A stretch of 64,000 nt of DNA from contig CAVWYD010000002.1 in NCBI GenBank assembly GCA_963759055.1, positions 124,001 through 188,000 on the forward strand, given 5' to 3'. This document shows positions 1-10,028 of the stretch, piece after piece. The translations under genes and the position numbers were made by a program. Position 1 is the stretch's first letter, and every line of letters starts with the position of its first letter. The notes under the pieces were generated by a model. That model did no database searches. It saw nothing but the letters and a program-made list of their open reading frames with translations, and was not told the origin of the DNA. The DNA comes from Thiosocius sp963759055 (GTDB lineage: Bacteria; Pseudomonadota; Gammaproteobacteria; Chromatiales; Chromatiaceae).

Positions 1-1127
1 CTGCACCGGTAACCAGACCGGCGACCGGCACACCGAGCTGGTCCAGCATCCGGAAGACAAGTACCGAATACCGCCAAGACACCGACGGTGCGGGCAACCA
101 GTCGCAACAGCGAGGCATCCAGGCCTTCGGGCTTGATGCGGGGCGAGGCGATAATCATTTCGGCCACCTGGTTGGCGGTCAGCCACACGACCCAGACCAG
201 CGTGATGCCATAAGACACAAACCCGACGGACTGCAGCAGTTCAGCGCCAATACCCGTCAAATGGATATGTACGCGTGCAAAATAAGCTATCAGTGGCAAT
301 AGAATGAGCAGTGTAAGGGGTGCGCTCATGTGGCGCAGGTATGAGCCGAAAGAGCCGTCGAACGTCTTTTTGCGCGACCATCGATAGACCACGATCAGGA
401 TGCCAAACCCAAACGCCAGCGCGACCGCCATGGCCAGCCATTTCCACAGCACCTGGCCAAACACTGCGGAGTTCGCCCAGTCTGGAAGCGACTCCACCCA
501 GGCCATCGGGATCATCCAGCCGGTAATCAACTCGTTCAATCGATGCACGTCTTTTATGTGCACCCGGCTGACATAAGGCGATTCGCGCGCCATCTCATAG
601 AAACGGCGTATGTTCTTTACCGTACCTGCGCTGAATCGGTATTCGCCGGCATAGGGCCCTTCGGCGACCCGCACGATGCTGATCTCGGTATGGGGTATGC
701 GCCAGCGCGTCAGTGCTTCAGGCGCATCCGGGGCGGCCTGATCTGAGGATATGTCGGGGATATCCGCAGGTTTCGGCAGCTTCTGACGGGCGATGACGTC
801 CCAAAGCAGATAGAAGCTCTCGCTCGCCACCTGGTTGCGGCTGGCGGGAGAGACCTTGCTGAGATCGAACAGGCGCTCCACCTTATTATCAATCTGCTCA
901 AGGGCTTGCTGCGAGGCCCGGCTCGGCGAATCACGAAACGTCTGATAGCGCTCTGCGGCCTCTTTGGTGAGCGCCAGAAAGCTCTGCATGGTCGCGCGCG
1001 GGCTCGAGGTATCGATCGGTAAAAGAGGATTTTTCGCAACGGCCGCGCCTGCGAACAGCACAAACAGCAACGCAACGGCCAATCTCGAACAGATGGCTTC
1101 GGGCAAAGAAAAAGTAGTCATCGGCAT
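1..1127 (-). CDS. Mechanosensitive ion channel of the MscS family, partial, frameshifted near the window edge
   Basis: Reading the minus strand from an ATG at 1127 (or 1121) gives a continuous frame with an N-terminal signal peptide (hydrophobic stretch ending AGAAVA), a periplasmic alpha-helical region of about 200 residues, then several membrane segments. It leaves the window at position 1, before the conserved MscS pore-lining helix and beta domain. Around position 61-62 one extra base shifts the frame: after it, the reading LVFRMLDQLGVPVAGLVTG, typical of the segment before the MscS pore, appears in the next frame. The long soluble N-terminus indicates a large MscS-type channel rather than the 286-residue E. 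coli form. Such channels gate on membrane tension during osmotic downshock. Family assignment is fairly sure. Whether the frameshift is real or a sequence error cannot be settled here. Confidence 0.7.
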   Translation of the reverse strand, partial: MPMTTFSLPEAICSRLAVALLFVLFAGAAVAKNPLLPIDTSSPRATMQSFLALTKEAAERYQTFRDSPSRASQQALEQIDNKVERLFDLSKVSPASRNQVASESFYLLWDVIARQKLPKPADIPDISSDQAAPDAPEALTRWRIPHTEISIVRVAEGPYAGEYRFSAGTVKNIRRFYEMARESPYVSRVHIKDVHRLNELITGWMIPMAWVESLPDWANSAVFGQVLWKWLAMAVALAFGFGILIVVYRWSRKKTFDGSFGSYLRHMSAPLTLLILLPLIAYFARVHIHLTGIGAELLQSVGFVSYGITLVWVVWLTANQVAEMIIASPRIKPEGLDASLLRLVARTVGVLAVFGTCLPDAGPARCAGRRSGYRC

Positions 1128-1502
1128 GCTCGGTGGCTTTACCTGTCTGTTGGTGACGAACGGCCCCCCGGCGACGCGGACAGGCGGGAGGGTCAATACT
1201 ATATCCCCGAAATAGCATTCAGGCTCAGGCTCCAGACTAAGGCCCCGAATACGGTTGCGCTTGCCATTTCACGCCACGCGAAAAGGTCGGGGCGGAGATC
1301 CTGGACTGCCGAATCAACCTCGGCTGTCAGGCGGCATTCCGTGGCGCCTAATGGCAAGCACCCTCGATTTCTTTCTAGGAAACTCAAGTCACGTTGGTTG
1401 GGCGATGTCTCTTCAGCGAAGCGGCTATCGAGAGAACAAGGCCGAAACCGTCCGCAAAGCCCGCCCCAACCGTTCGTATTCAACCATGACAAGGAGATAA
1501 AG
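1128..1502. other. Intergenic region, no gene seen
   Basis: These 375 bases separate the divergent mscS-like and hydrolase genes. No ORF with a convincing ribosome binding site or recognisable product is present on either strand. The final bases (about 1491-1500, AAGGAGATAA) are the Shine-Dalgarno sequence of the next gene. Promoters for both divergent genes presumably lie here, but I see no clear -35/-10 pair. Confidence 0.4.
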
Positions 1503-2414
1503 ATGAGCCTTCCAGGCAAGACAATGAAGATCGGCGGTTGGAACTACCACGTAAGTGATCAAGGAAGCGGCGACAAGGGAGTCGTAATGCTGGTTCACGG
1601 CATGCCAGATGACGGCTCCTGTTGGAAATATCAGGTGCCGGCATTATTAAACGCAGGTTACCGCTGTATTGTTCCAGATACGTTAGGTTACGGCAAAACT
1701 GACCGTCCAGTTGAAGTTGAGCATTACAAAGTTGAAAAAATCATTGATCATATGTTCGAGATTATCGACAAACTGGGCCTTAAAGATATCAACTTGGTGG
1801 GGCATGACTGGGGTTCTGCCATTACATGGCCCATGCTCATGCAGAAACCGGAGCTGTTCAGAAAATACTGTTCCTTGTCAGTTGGCCACTTGGGCTGTGT
1901 GTTTGGCCAGGCCCACGACATGACTCAGGAACGAGGCACCCCGGAGCGCATGCTTGAATCCGTTAAGACCAACTGGTTTACCTACCATCATACTCAACCA
2001 GGTATGGAAGAACTTTATATGGCGAACGACTTCAAATACTTCGATCTATTCTTCTGTTCGCATCCTGAAAAACAAGAGGTCAAGCGACTCATCAAAGAGA
2101 CCGGCCGTATCGAATGGCTAAACTATGACATAGCCAACCCTATGGTCATGGACTACCTGGCAACGGCCAAAGATCCGAACGTCTATCCGAACGTCAAGGT
2201 GCCGGTCATGGTGATTTACCCTGAGCAGGATATGTTCTTGTGGCCGACCCAGGCCATTGATACTCCTTCACGTGTGGATGCTGAGTGCCGTATTGAATTC
2301 ATTCAAGGCGGCCATTGGTCGATGCTGGATCACCCGGACGACGTCAACGTAAGGATGCTGGACTGGTTTGGTTCTGAAACCTACGACGTGCGAGCAAATG
2401 TAAAAGAAGCCTGA
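1503..2414 (+). CDS. Alpha/beta hydrolase, epoxide hydrolase / haloalkane dehalogenase-like
   Basis: A 303-residue alpha/beta-hydrolase. The oxyanion-hole motif HGMPDD is at about residue 35 and the nucleophile elbow GHDWGS at about 101-106, with Asp rather than Ser as nucleophile, as in soluble epoxide hydrolases and haloalkane dehalogenases. The catalytic His sits in GGHWSMLDHP near residue 270. These enzymes form a covalent ester with an epoxide or alkyl halide and then hydrolyse it. The start at 1503 is chosen because a very strong AAGGAGATAA site lies just upstream, and the in-frame extension to 1341 has no such site. No signal peptide, so cytoplasmic. The substrate is unknown. It stands alone, with the porin 92 bp downstream. 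Confidence 0.8.
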   Translation: MSLPGKTMKIGGWNYHVSDQGSGDKGVVMLVHGMPDDGSCWKYQVPALLNAGYRCIVPDTLGYGKTDRPVEVEHYKVEKIIDHMFEIIDKLGLKDINLVGHDWGSAITWPMLMQKPELFRKYCSLSVGHLGCVFGQAHDMTQERGTPERMLESVKTNWFTYHHTQPGMEELYMANDFKYFDLFFCSHPEKQEVKRLIKETGRIEWLNYDIANPMVMDYLATAKDPNVYPNVKVPVMVIYPEQDMFLWPTQAIDTPSRVDAECRIEFIQGGHWSMLDHPDDVNVRMLDWFGSETYDVRANVKEA

Positions 2415-2506
2415 TCTGTCTGCCAAGGTAGTGGCAGCCGGTGCACTTGCGCCGGCTGCCGCGGCGATCAGCAGCGGATTGCAATGATAATCTGGAGCTA
2501 ACTGGG

Positions 2507-3818
2507 ATGATGCAGCACTTCGGAAAAACCGGTGCGCGACTGTTATATCGTTTTTGCGTCATAGGCGTATGGGCACTGACGTCGGCTCAGACTGCCTTCG
2601 CGCAAGACCTGAACAGCGAAGAGCAGGCAAGGGCTTTCGGCGGGCCGGATGCCACTCTGAACCGGATCGAATCTGACAGCGTTGCAACAGATACGCCCCT
2701 CAAGCTGGATTTCATGAATCCCTGGTACGAATGGAAAGACAAGCTCCAGAAGGAGCACGGCCTGTCCTTCGGAGTGGAGTACAACACGACCTACCTGAGC
2801 AGCCAGCGATCGCCTGCCGGGTACCGACAAGGACGCGTCGGGCGGCATCTTTCGCTTGAGCGGTGTCTGGGAGGCGTTCGGCCGGGGCACGGCTCACCCT
2901 GGCAACCTGAGTTTTCTTATCGAGCGCACGGACGAATTTAGCAATACGGGGCCGAGTTCCTTACTTGGCGAGAGCCTGGGCTATGCCGGAATCTCAAACC
3001 TGAACTACAACGACGATGGTTGGCGGCTCAACACGCTCTACTGGGACCAGAAGTTCCAGGGTGGGAAGTATGAGGTGGTCGGTGGTTACCTCGATATCAG
3101 CGATTACGTCGATGTCTTCCCGCTGGTCAGCCCCTGGACAGATTTTTTCAACTACGCATTCAGCATCGGGGTCGGCGCCCTCGACCTGCCCAGCGATGGC
3201 GCACTGGGCTTTGCGGGGGCGGCCTGGCTGACGGATGACGTCTACGTAATGGCCGGCTTCGTCGACGAGAATGCGGATGCCACCGATCCGCTTGAAGGGT
3301 TCAACACTTTTTTCAATGACAATGAGTACTTCAAACACATCGAGATAGGCTGGACCGGCGCTTCACAGGAGGCCTACTTCCTCAATAATGTCCATCTGAC
3401 CCTGTGGCACGCGGATGAAAGAGAGGAGTTGGGCGTGGAAGACGGTTGGGGGGGAGTGCTGTCCTTTAACCACACCATCGGCGACAAATGGCTGGCGTTC
3501 GCCCGGACCGGGTGGGCGGAGGACAGCGGCAGCCTGCTGGAACGCTCGGTCAGCATTGGGGGCGGCTATACGCCCGGCGGCATGGCGACGCTGGGATCGG
3601 GAAGCCAGCTTGGGTTCGGTGCCAACTGGGGCAGACCCAACGACGCCTTGTTTGGTACTGACCTGGATGACCAATACACCCTCGAGGCCTACTACCGGGT
3701 GCAGTTGAGCAGGGAACTCGCCATCACACCGAGCGTGCAATTACTGATCGACCCGGCGCTCAATCCGGACGAAGACCGGATCTGGGTGGGCGGCGTGCGG
3801 GCACGACTGGCTTTCTGA
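2507..3818 (+). CDS. Carbohydrate-selective porin, OprB family, with one apparent frameshift
   Basis: An outer-membrane porin of about 436 residues once one extra base is ignored. The first frame starts at 2507 with a signal peptide ending AQTAFAQ, then residues typical of OprB porins (beta strands with LDFMNPWYEW and GVEYNTTYLS). At about 2804 one surplus C shifts the frame. The protein continues in the next frame (SDRLPGTDKDASGGIFRLSG) to a C-terminal strand ending in Phe (VRARLAF), the usual outer-membrane assembly signal. OprB porins pass sugars and other small solutes. If the insertion is real the gene is inactive, because translation would stop soon after residue 145. A sequence error is at least as likely, since the rest of the reading frame is intact. 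Confidence 0.75.
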
Positions 3819-3962
3819 TTCGGCGTCATAACGGAGTCCCAACGCTTGCCGGCGAACCGGTCCGCATACGCAGCTCCAGCATAGCTTCGCTTACCGCTTT
3901 TCGGGCGGTTCGACCCTCCGAACAACATCACTACCCCCACGTTGCCGGGAGAAAGTGCGGCG

Positions 3963-4317
3963 TCAGCTTGTTGCATGCCCTCCGGAGTCTGACTTTTGCC
4001 GATATGCGCGTGGCGACATGCCCATCCAGCGGTGGAAGGCACGGCTGAAACTCGCCGGATCAGCGTAGCCCAGGGTGGCTGCGATCTCGCGAAATACGCA
4101 TATCGTGCCGGCTCAGCATAATGTGGGCAGACTCTCTACGGGTCTGCTCAACCAGCTGACTGTAGCTGACCCCGCCCTGCTGGAGTCGACGTTGCAGGGT
4201 GCGTACCGGCATGCCGAGCAGGCCGGCGGTATGGTCGAGCGTCGGATAGCAGACCGGTAACAGTCTTGTAATCGTTGCCTGACAAGCTGCGATCGTTTCG
4301 GTTTTTGGCATGGACAA
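3963..4317 (-). pseudogene. Remnant of an AraC-family regulator (DNA-binding domain only, frameshifted)
   Basis: The minus strand encodes only the C-terminal helix-turn-helix half of an AraC-type regulator (first helix-turn-helix with MPVRTLQRRLQQGGVSYSQL, second with ATLGYADPASFSRAFHRW). A stop codon lies in frame at about 4333, so the ligand-binding domain of roughly 230 residues is missing. A one-base insertion at about 4089-4091 splits the two helix-turn-helix motifs into different frames. Truncation plus frameshift suggests a decayed gene. It resembles the full-length regulator just downstream at 4578-5586, which might be its intact relative. Confidence 0.6.
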
Positions 4318-4577
4318 GTCCTCTGCTCGTATCTACCCCCGGTCAAGAGGCGACGTCGGTTTACCGAGGATAATTTTCATGGGATAAGGTGGTGCTGTCT
4401 TGCCATCCAGCGCCAATCTGTCGTGCCGAGCCGGCTGTTTGAAGTTAGTGGCGCGAAATGGCCGGCCGTCAATGGCATGGAATGGCAAGATTCAGATGGT
4501 GTTGATCATATTTGGCGAAACGCCGCCATCGTCAGGTCGAAGGACGATCACAATCCAATGCGGGAGCGGACAGGCAG

Positions 4578-5586
4578 ATGAGAGCAATACCCAGCTTTAG
4601 AGCGGCCCACCTGGCTCCCTATCTCGATTTTCTTTGCAGGCTCGGTGCGCCTGTGGAGCGCGGCTTGCGCTCGGTGGGTCTGCCGACGATGTTCACCGAT
4701 AGCCCCGATGTTTTTCTACCGCAACTGCCCTCACTGGCCTTTCTGGACCGGATGAGTGCAAGCGAAGGCATCGATGAGCTGGCGCTACGGGCCTTGCATG
4801 GCATGCGATTGACCGACCTCAGCGAAACCACCCTGTCCGCAATCCTTGGCTCGCCGACGCTGAAAGTTGCGCTCGGGCACTTTGGCAGGCTCGCGCACCT
4901 TGAGGACACCTATGTAAAATCCTGGTTGAGCATTGACGGTGACACCGCCAAGCTCCACATGACCAATTTCTACCCGCTGGATCAACAGGGGCTCAGGTAC
5001 GAGGACTGGGCTGAGCTGTTTTTGTTGATCACCGTCGTCAGGGCCTTTGCCGGGCCGAGCTGGACACCGCAGGTGATGGGATTCCGCTCGAACGAATTGA
5101 TCAGTCGGTTTGCCTCTGAAACCTTTCCGAATACGCATTTTCTGACCGGACAAAAATCTGTCTTTGTCACGCTTTCCCGCGGACTTTTGGGTATGCCGCC
5201 GCGCAAGACCGGAAAACGATCTGAGACTTGTCCGGATGACACGCGCCCGGTGGACCAGCACTGGGATTTTGCAGCTTCCCTCAGACAGGTGCTATCTGCA
5301 TACCTCGCTGACGGAGCACCGACGATACAAACTTGCCGCCGAACTCGCCGACACCAGCGTCAGAACCCTGCAACGCAGGCTCGCACAAGCCGACCTGAGC
5401 TATTCTGAATTGATCAAACAGGCCCGTTTCGAGCGGGCTTCAACAATGCTGCGAAACACGGACAGAAAAATCATCGACATCGCCTACGAGCTGGGCTACA
5501 CGGATCCTGCACACTTCACCCGCGCCTTTGGTCGGTTGGCGGGAATGAGTCCATGTGAGTATCGGGGCCAGCGCAAGCTGCAATAG
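4578..5586 (+). CDS. AraC-family transcriptional regulator, with one apparent frameshift
   Basis: About 335 residues when one extra A near 5329-5331 is removed. The N-terminal 230 residues match the ligand-binding domain seen in AraC regulators of the arabinose-binding-like type (HLAPYLDFLCRLGAPVERGL near the start). The C-terminal part, in the next frame, holds both helix-turn-helix motifs (LAAELADTSVRTLQRRLAQ and IAYELGYTDPAHFTRAFGRL). The start at 4578 follows GGAGCGGACAGG. These regulators usually control a nearby gene, here possibly the porin or hydrolase, but no operator is evident. If the insertion is genuine, the protein would lose DNA binding. Confidence 0.7.
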
Positions 5587-5994
5587 GTTCGCAGTACAAA
5601 CTGGCCAGCACGCGTTCCCTGGAAATCTTCGTTGCTTGGCCGTATAGCGAATCCTGATTTGCAGGTGGTCGTTCACATCGGCTTTATCGCCTCAGTAGAA
5701 AGGGCCCTGATGGCAGGTCTCGGCCGCCGGGCTGCGGCTGCTCTTGCTACAAACCTGCCCCTCACCGGATGTGACCCGACCGGCAGCGTAAAGGGTCGAA
5801 AGTACGCGTTCGCCGTAGTGGAAAGCAGCCGTTGCGGGTGAGTTCCTTTTCGGTGACAGTTCAGGACCAAATTGGCTCAGAACCCCATCGGCCGCTGTGT
5901 CCCGTCCTCGCGAATCAGTTTTCTGGCCGCGCGGACCACCGCTTTTCATGACTTGATCTGACGGTCAGTGTAGATCAGCCACCAACCATCACAC
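5587..5994. other. Intergenic region, nothing recognised
   Basis: 408 bases between the convergent araC-like gene and norD. No ORF with a plausible start site or family resemblance is visible. A short palindrome (CTGACGGTCAG, about 5959-5969) lies just past the norD stop, but there is no T-tract that would make it a classical terminator. Confidence 0.35.
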
Positions 5995-7827
5995 TTAGAC
6001 AGTAAGCTGCGCGTACAGTAGCGGCAGCCGCTTGGGCAGCTCGGAGGGGCGCCGGATCACCACATAGCCGGCGCTGCCGAACAAGTGTGGCAGATAGTCG
6101 CTGCCCTTGTCGTCAATGGTGACGCAAAACGGCTGCAGACCCAGCCTGCGCGCCTCCAGCACGGCCTGGCGGGTGTCTTCGATGCCATAGCGGCCCTCGT
6201 ACTGATCGAGATCGTTTGGCTTGCCGTCGGTGAGCAGCAGCAACAACCTGCGACCGCCGGGCTGCCCGGCCAGCAGTGCGGACCCATGCCTGATCGCAGC
6301 ACCCATGCGCGTGTAGTAACCGGGTTTGATTGCCTGAATGCGGCCCCGAACCAAGCCGCCGTAATGCTCGTCAAATGACTTCAGCATATGGACACGCACC
6401 GGGTCGCGTTTGCGTGACGAAAAACCATACATGCCAAAACGGTCACCTGTTGCATCCAGCGCCTCGGCGAATAGAAACAGACTTTCGCGAATCACATCGA
6501 TCACGCGCTGATGATCGTTCAACCAGGTGTCGGTTGAGAGCGAAAGATCGGCCATCAGCAGACAGGCCAGGTCGCGCGCACCGCTGCGCATCTCCCGGTA
6601 CAGCGCATCTGCCCCGCTGGCGCTGCCGGCATGCCGGTCCGCAGCAAAGCGCAGGTAAGCATCGATATCAATCTCCTGCCCGTCCGGTTGTGCGCGCCGC
6701 CAGGTGCGCGCCGGCGCAAGCGCCTGGAACTGGTTGCGCAGACGCCGCGCGGTGCGGTTCAGGTGCTCGGGTAAAGGCTGCGAATGCGCGTCCGCGGCAA
6801 GCATGGGCACGATGCGACAATGATCGGGAATCAGGCGTTGACGCCTCCAGTCCCACTCGGGCAGACGGACGCCCTCGCCTATCACCAGGTCATCCTCGGC
6901 CTCAGCTGGAAGATCGAGATCGAACTTGAGCGTTGCCGCGGCGCGCTTCGCATCGCGACTGACCGCCAGGCGGTCCAAATCACGTGCAATCGACTCGGCA
7001 CGGTCCAGATCGTCCTCATCCTCGGAACCGCGATCGACGTTGACGAACTCGCCCCAGGTGAAGATATTTTCCATGCGCACCGTAAGCAGCCCGCGATCAC
7101 TATCGGGGGTCTTTACGCGTTCCGCCTGACGTCTCAGCCGTTCCAGTTCACGCTGCTTTTCCTTGTCGCCGGCCTGCGCGTCATCGGGGTCGGGTGCCGT
7201 CACACCTGGTGCCGCGACCGGGGGCTGCGGATGCAACCAGAGCGGCACCGGCGCGGGTGGTCGCTTCGCCTGAGGAAGTTGGCTGACGCTGCCCGGGTCG
7301 GTGAGCGCGGCGCGCACCGCCCGCTCGGCCTGCGCCTCGATGGCCGGCAGCGAGTCCGGCGCCGGCCGGGTCGACAGATGCGCCGCCACAAGTCGACGAT
7401 AACGTGCCTGCAGGCCGGGGAACCTGGCCAGGGTGGCCAGGGTGCGCTGCTGGTTGGCATTGAACCAGTCATCGTCCTGCCGCTCCGAGGACACTGCCAT
7501 GGCGGCCAGCCACAGATACAGCTCGCGGTTGAGTGCCCGCTCAGGCAGGCAATCGATCCGTGCGGGCAGGCGTAAATAACCTTCATCGCGCCAGGCCAGC
7601 GCGACCTTGCGCTGGCTGCCCGCAAGACGCTGCAACCAACTGCGCCGCGCCTGATGTTCGACCAGGTCGGCGCTGGTCACCTGCAGGCCACCGTCGCCGC
7701 CCAGGGCGCGGAACATCAGACCGACAATTCGCTCGACTTCGGCCAGGCCGACGGCTTCATTCGGGAAACTGGTGTCCGCCAGACGCGTAACCAGACGGTG
7801 CCAGAATTCACCGACATGCTCTTCCAT
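5995..7827 (-). CDS. norD: Nitric oxide reductase activation protein NorD
   Basis: 610 residues. The C-terminal third is a von Willebrand factor A domain with a metal-site motif (ADLSLSTD, near residue 425), the hallmark of NorD. The central part is charged and low in complexity (residues 210-250). NorD works with the AAA ATPase NorQ to assemble active cNOR, probably by inserting the non-haem iron FeB into NorB. It is the last gene of the nor operon, and its ATG directly abuts the stop of the upstream polyferredoxin gene, so translation is probably coupled. No signal peptide, so cytoplasmic. Confidence 0.93.
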   Translation of the reverse strand: MEEHVGEFWHRLVTRLADTSFPNEAVGLAEVERIVGLMFRALGGDGGLQVTSADLVEHQARRSWLQRLAGSQRKVALAWRDEGYLRLPARIDCLPERALNRELYLWLAAMAVSSERQDDDWFNANQQRTLATLARFPGLQARYRRLVAAHLSTRPAPDSLPAIEAQAERAVRAALTDPGSVSQLPQAKRPPAPVPLWLHPQPPVAAPGVTAPDPDDAQAGDKEKQRELERLRRQAERVKTPDSDRGLLTVRMENIFTWGEFVNVDRGSEDEDDLDRAESIARDLDRLAVSRDAKRAAATLKFDLDLPAEAEDDLVIGEGVRLPEWDWRRQRLIPDHCRIVPMLAADAHSQPLPEHLNRTARRLRNQFQALAPARTWRRAQPDGQEIDIDAYLRFAADRHAGSASGADALYREMRSGARDLACLLMADLSLSTDTWLNDHQRVIDVIRESLFLFAEALDATGDRFGMYGFSSRKRDPVRVHMLKSFDEHYGGLVRGRIQAIKPGYYTRMGAAIRHGSALLAGQPGGRRLLLLLTDGKPNDLDQYEGRYGIEDTRQAVLEARRLGLQPFCVTIDDKGSDYLPHLFGSAGYVVIRRPSELPKRLPLLYAQLTV

Positions 7828-8814
7828 TCAGGGGTTCTCGGACAGCGGCGCAGCCGGTCCCGGCCGCGCTGCCCCGATATCGACCAGGGGCCTGGCCGGG
7901 CGGCCGGTGACGACCCGCAATGCCTGGTCTGCTGTCACCCAGCGCAACAGGCTTTGGTCCGGCTCACCGCCCTGCACCTGGGTGCAGGCCGAAATGCACT
8001 GCGCGCACTCGGTGCAGGTAAACATCTTGCGCTTTATCGTGCGCGGCTTGAGACGCATCGGACAGACGTTGTCACAGGCGTTGTTGCAGTCCTGGCACTG
8101 ACCGGCGCGGGCGGTATCGAAACCCACGACCATGGCGCGGTCGTTGGCCATCCAGCTCAGACTCTGGAACAGGCCGACTGCGCAGCCGAAGCGGCAGAAC
8201 AGGTGGCGTGCCAGGAGAAACTCGATGCTCAGGGCGGCAGTTGCCGCGCCGATGAAGAGCGACTGGCGCAGGGTGAGTTCGCCGGACAGGAGATTGGCGT
8301 AGATCTCGGCCGGCGGAAGCAGATAGGTCAGCAGCACCACCGCCCACACGAAGGCGAAACCGAACACCGCCAACAGGGTCGGCAGCCAGTACCAGACGTT
8401 CGGCACCTCGCGGCTTCCATCCGGCTGTAACTCGGGCAGCGGTCGGCGTTCCCAGATACTGGGCTTGCCGCTCGCGCGTCGCATCAGCCTGTTGATCATC
8501 TCGACCACGGAGAAATGCGGGCACAGCCAGCCGCAATAAAGGCGCCCGTATCGCCAGGCTATCCACAGAAACAGCGCCCCCCCGCCGATCAGGGGAACGA
8601 AGCCCCGCCAGAACAGATTGAAGGCCGCCTCGGAAATATCCCCCTGGCCGCTCAGAAAGGCATCGATACCGAGGGTCCAGTCCATCCCCAACAAGACGGC
8701 ATGGCCACGGGTAAGGTCAATGCGCAGGATGTCGAGCGGCGGCGCCAGAACGAACAGCAGGAAAAAACCGGCCTGGAAGGCCAGTCGCTGCCTCTGCAGT
8801 TGGGTACGCGCCAC
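7828..8814 (-). CDS. Membrane-bound polyferredoxin in the nor operon (NapH/CcoG-like)
   Basis: 328 residues with about five membrane helices in the first 230. A short CGWLCPH motif lies near residue 95 and CRFGCAVG near residue 208. The C-terminal domain has two cysteine clusters (CQDCNNACDNVCP near 240 and CTECAQCISACTQ near 268) that look like [4Fe-4S] sites. The architecture resembles NapH/NosR/CcoG proteins that move electrons or metals across the membrane. It lies between norQ and norD with almost no spacing, so a role in maturing or supplying electrons to the NO reductase is likely, but that is inference from context. It is not part of the minimal norCBQD set. Confidence 0.75.
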   Translation of the reverse strand: MARTQLQRQRLAFQAGFFLLFVLAPPLDILRIDLTRGHAVLLGMDWTLGIDAFLSGQGDISEAAFNLFWRGFVPLIGGGALFLWIAWRYGRLYCGWLCPHFSVVEMINRLMRRASGKPSIWERRPLPELQPDGSREVPNVWYWLPTLLAVFGFAFVWAVVLLTYLLPPAEIYANLLSGELTLRQSLFIGAATAALSIEFLLARHLFCRFGCAVGLFQSLSWMANDRAMVVGFDTARAGQCQDCNNACDNVCPMRLKPRTIKRKMFTCTECAQCISACTQVQGGEPDQSLLRWVTADQALRVVTGRPARPLVDIGAARPGPAAPLSENP

Positions 8815-8817
8815 GTC

Positions 8818-9228
8818 TCAGCGCCCCCCGCCGCAGCCCGCCGGCAGCGGCCGTCCGACAAGAGGATAGCGCCAGCACTGCCCGGCCATGGCCTTGGCCA
8901 GGCCATAGGCACCAAACACGATGAACATCGAATGACATAGGGTGAAATAGGTGATGACGATCGCCCACACATTTGGTCCGCGGTAACCGCCGAGCAGCAA
9001 AATCAAACCATTTGCAATCACAAGCAGGATACCGGCCCATAGACTACCCGAGACCGTCTGCGTGAGATGTGACGCGGCCAAGGGTGGCGCAACCTCACGC
9101 CGGCGCCACCAGAGGCCCAGCAACAATACAAAACCCAAGCCCGGCGCGAGCAGCAGATTGACCAGATAAAGGCTCTCGGCGGCGATCGCCACGCCTGCGC
9201 CCTCGGTCAGTTCAGCCGAGGGTGGCAT
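8818..9228 (-). CDS. Four-helix integral membrane protein of unknown function in the nor operon
   Basis: 136 residues, strongly hydrophobic, with about four predicted membrane helices and a Gly/Cys-rich C-terminus (LPAGCGGGR). Its start overlaps the end of norQ by 17 bp and it ends 3 bp before the polyferredoxin gene, so it belongs to the nor operon. I do not recognise the family. A possible haem or metal ligand set (TLCHSMFIVFGAYG, with Cys and His in the last helices) could point to a partner for the adjacent polyferredoxin, but this is inference. Confidence 0.6.
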   Translation of the reverse strand: MPPSAELTEGAGVAIAAESLYLVNLLLAPGLGFVLLLGLWWRRREVAPPLAASHLTQTVSGSLWAGILLVIANGLILLLGGYRGPNVWAIVITYFTLCHSMFIVFGAYGLAKAMAGQCWRYPLVGRPLPAGCGGGR

Positions 9229-10024
9229 CGACCACCTCCATCAGCGCGGCCAGGGTCTCCTCGTCATCGGTCAACGGCTCGACCAACGCCGCGCGACAGG
9301 CCTCACGCACATCGAAACCACCCTTGATCAGGGTTGCGGCATAGACCAGCAGACGGGTCGAGGCGGCCTCTTCGAGGTCGTGATCCTTGAGCGCACGCAG
9401 CGCGTTCGCCAGCCCGATCAATCGGCGACCCTGTTCGACGTCGATCGCTGTCTCCCCCAGCAGCACCTCCAGTTCCAAATCAGGTTCGGGGAAATCAAAA
9501 CTCATGGCGAGAAAACGCTGACGGGTGGACGGCTTCATGCCCTTGAGCAGATTCTGGTACCCCGGATTGTATGAGACCACCAGCATGAAACCGGGTGGCG
9601 CATGCAGGGTCTCTCCTGTGCGCTCCAGCGGCAGGATGCGGCGATCGTCGGTCAATGGGTGCAGCACGACGGTCGTGTCCTTGCGCGCCTCGACGACCTC
9701 ATCGAGATAGCAGATGGCGCCCTCACGCACCGCGCGGGTCAGCGGACCGTCACACCAGTAGGTCCCCTGCTCACCGATCAGGTGACGGCCGACCAGGTCC
9801 GCTGCGGTCAGGTCATCGTGACAGGCGACGGTGTATAGGGGCCGACCGAGGCGGGCCGCCATGTGCTGCACGAAACGCGTCTTGCCGCAGCCGGTCGGCC
9901 CCTTGATCAGTACCGGCAACTGATTGCGCCAGGCATGTTCGAACAACGCCATCTCGTTGCCATGCGGTCGATAAAACGGCAGATCGTCCTGCACAGGGGT
10001 TTCGATGTCGGTTTGCATATCCAC
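9212..10024 (-). CDS. norQ: NorQ, MoxR-family AAA+ ATPase for NO reductase maturation
   Basis: 270 residues. Walker A is GPTGCGKT at about residue 41, and Walker B is the CYLDEV segment near 104. The family signature around SYNPGYQNLLKGMKPSTRQRF and the overall length fit NorQ/CbbQ AAA+ proteins. NorQ forms a ring that works with the vWA protein NorD to activate NorBC. The gene is 4 bp downstream of norF and overlaps the following membrane gene, consistent with one transcript from norC to norD. Confidence 0.93.
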   Translation of the reverse strand: MDMQTDIETPVQDDLPFYRPHGNEMALFEHAWRNQLPVLIKGPTGCGKTRFVQHMAARLGRPLYTVACHDDLTAADLVGRHLIGEQGTYWCDGPLTRAVREGAICYLDEVVEARKDTTVVLHPLTDDRRILPLERTGETLHAPPGFMLVVSYNPGYQNLLKGMKPSTRQRFLAMSFDFPEPDLELEVLLGETAIDVEQGRRLIGLANALRALKDHDLEEAASTRLLVYAATLIKGGFDVREACRAALVEPLTDDEETLAALMEVVDATLG

Positions 10025-10028
10025 AAGC

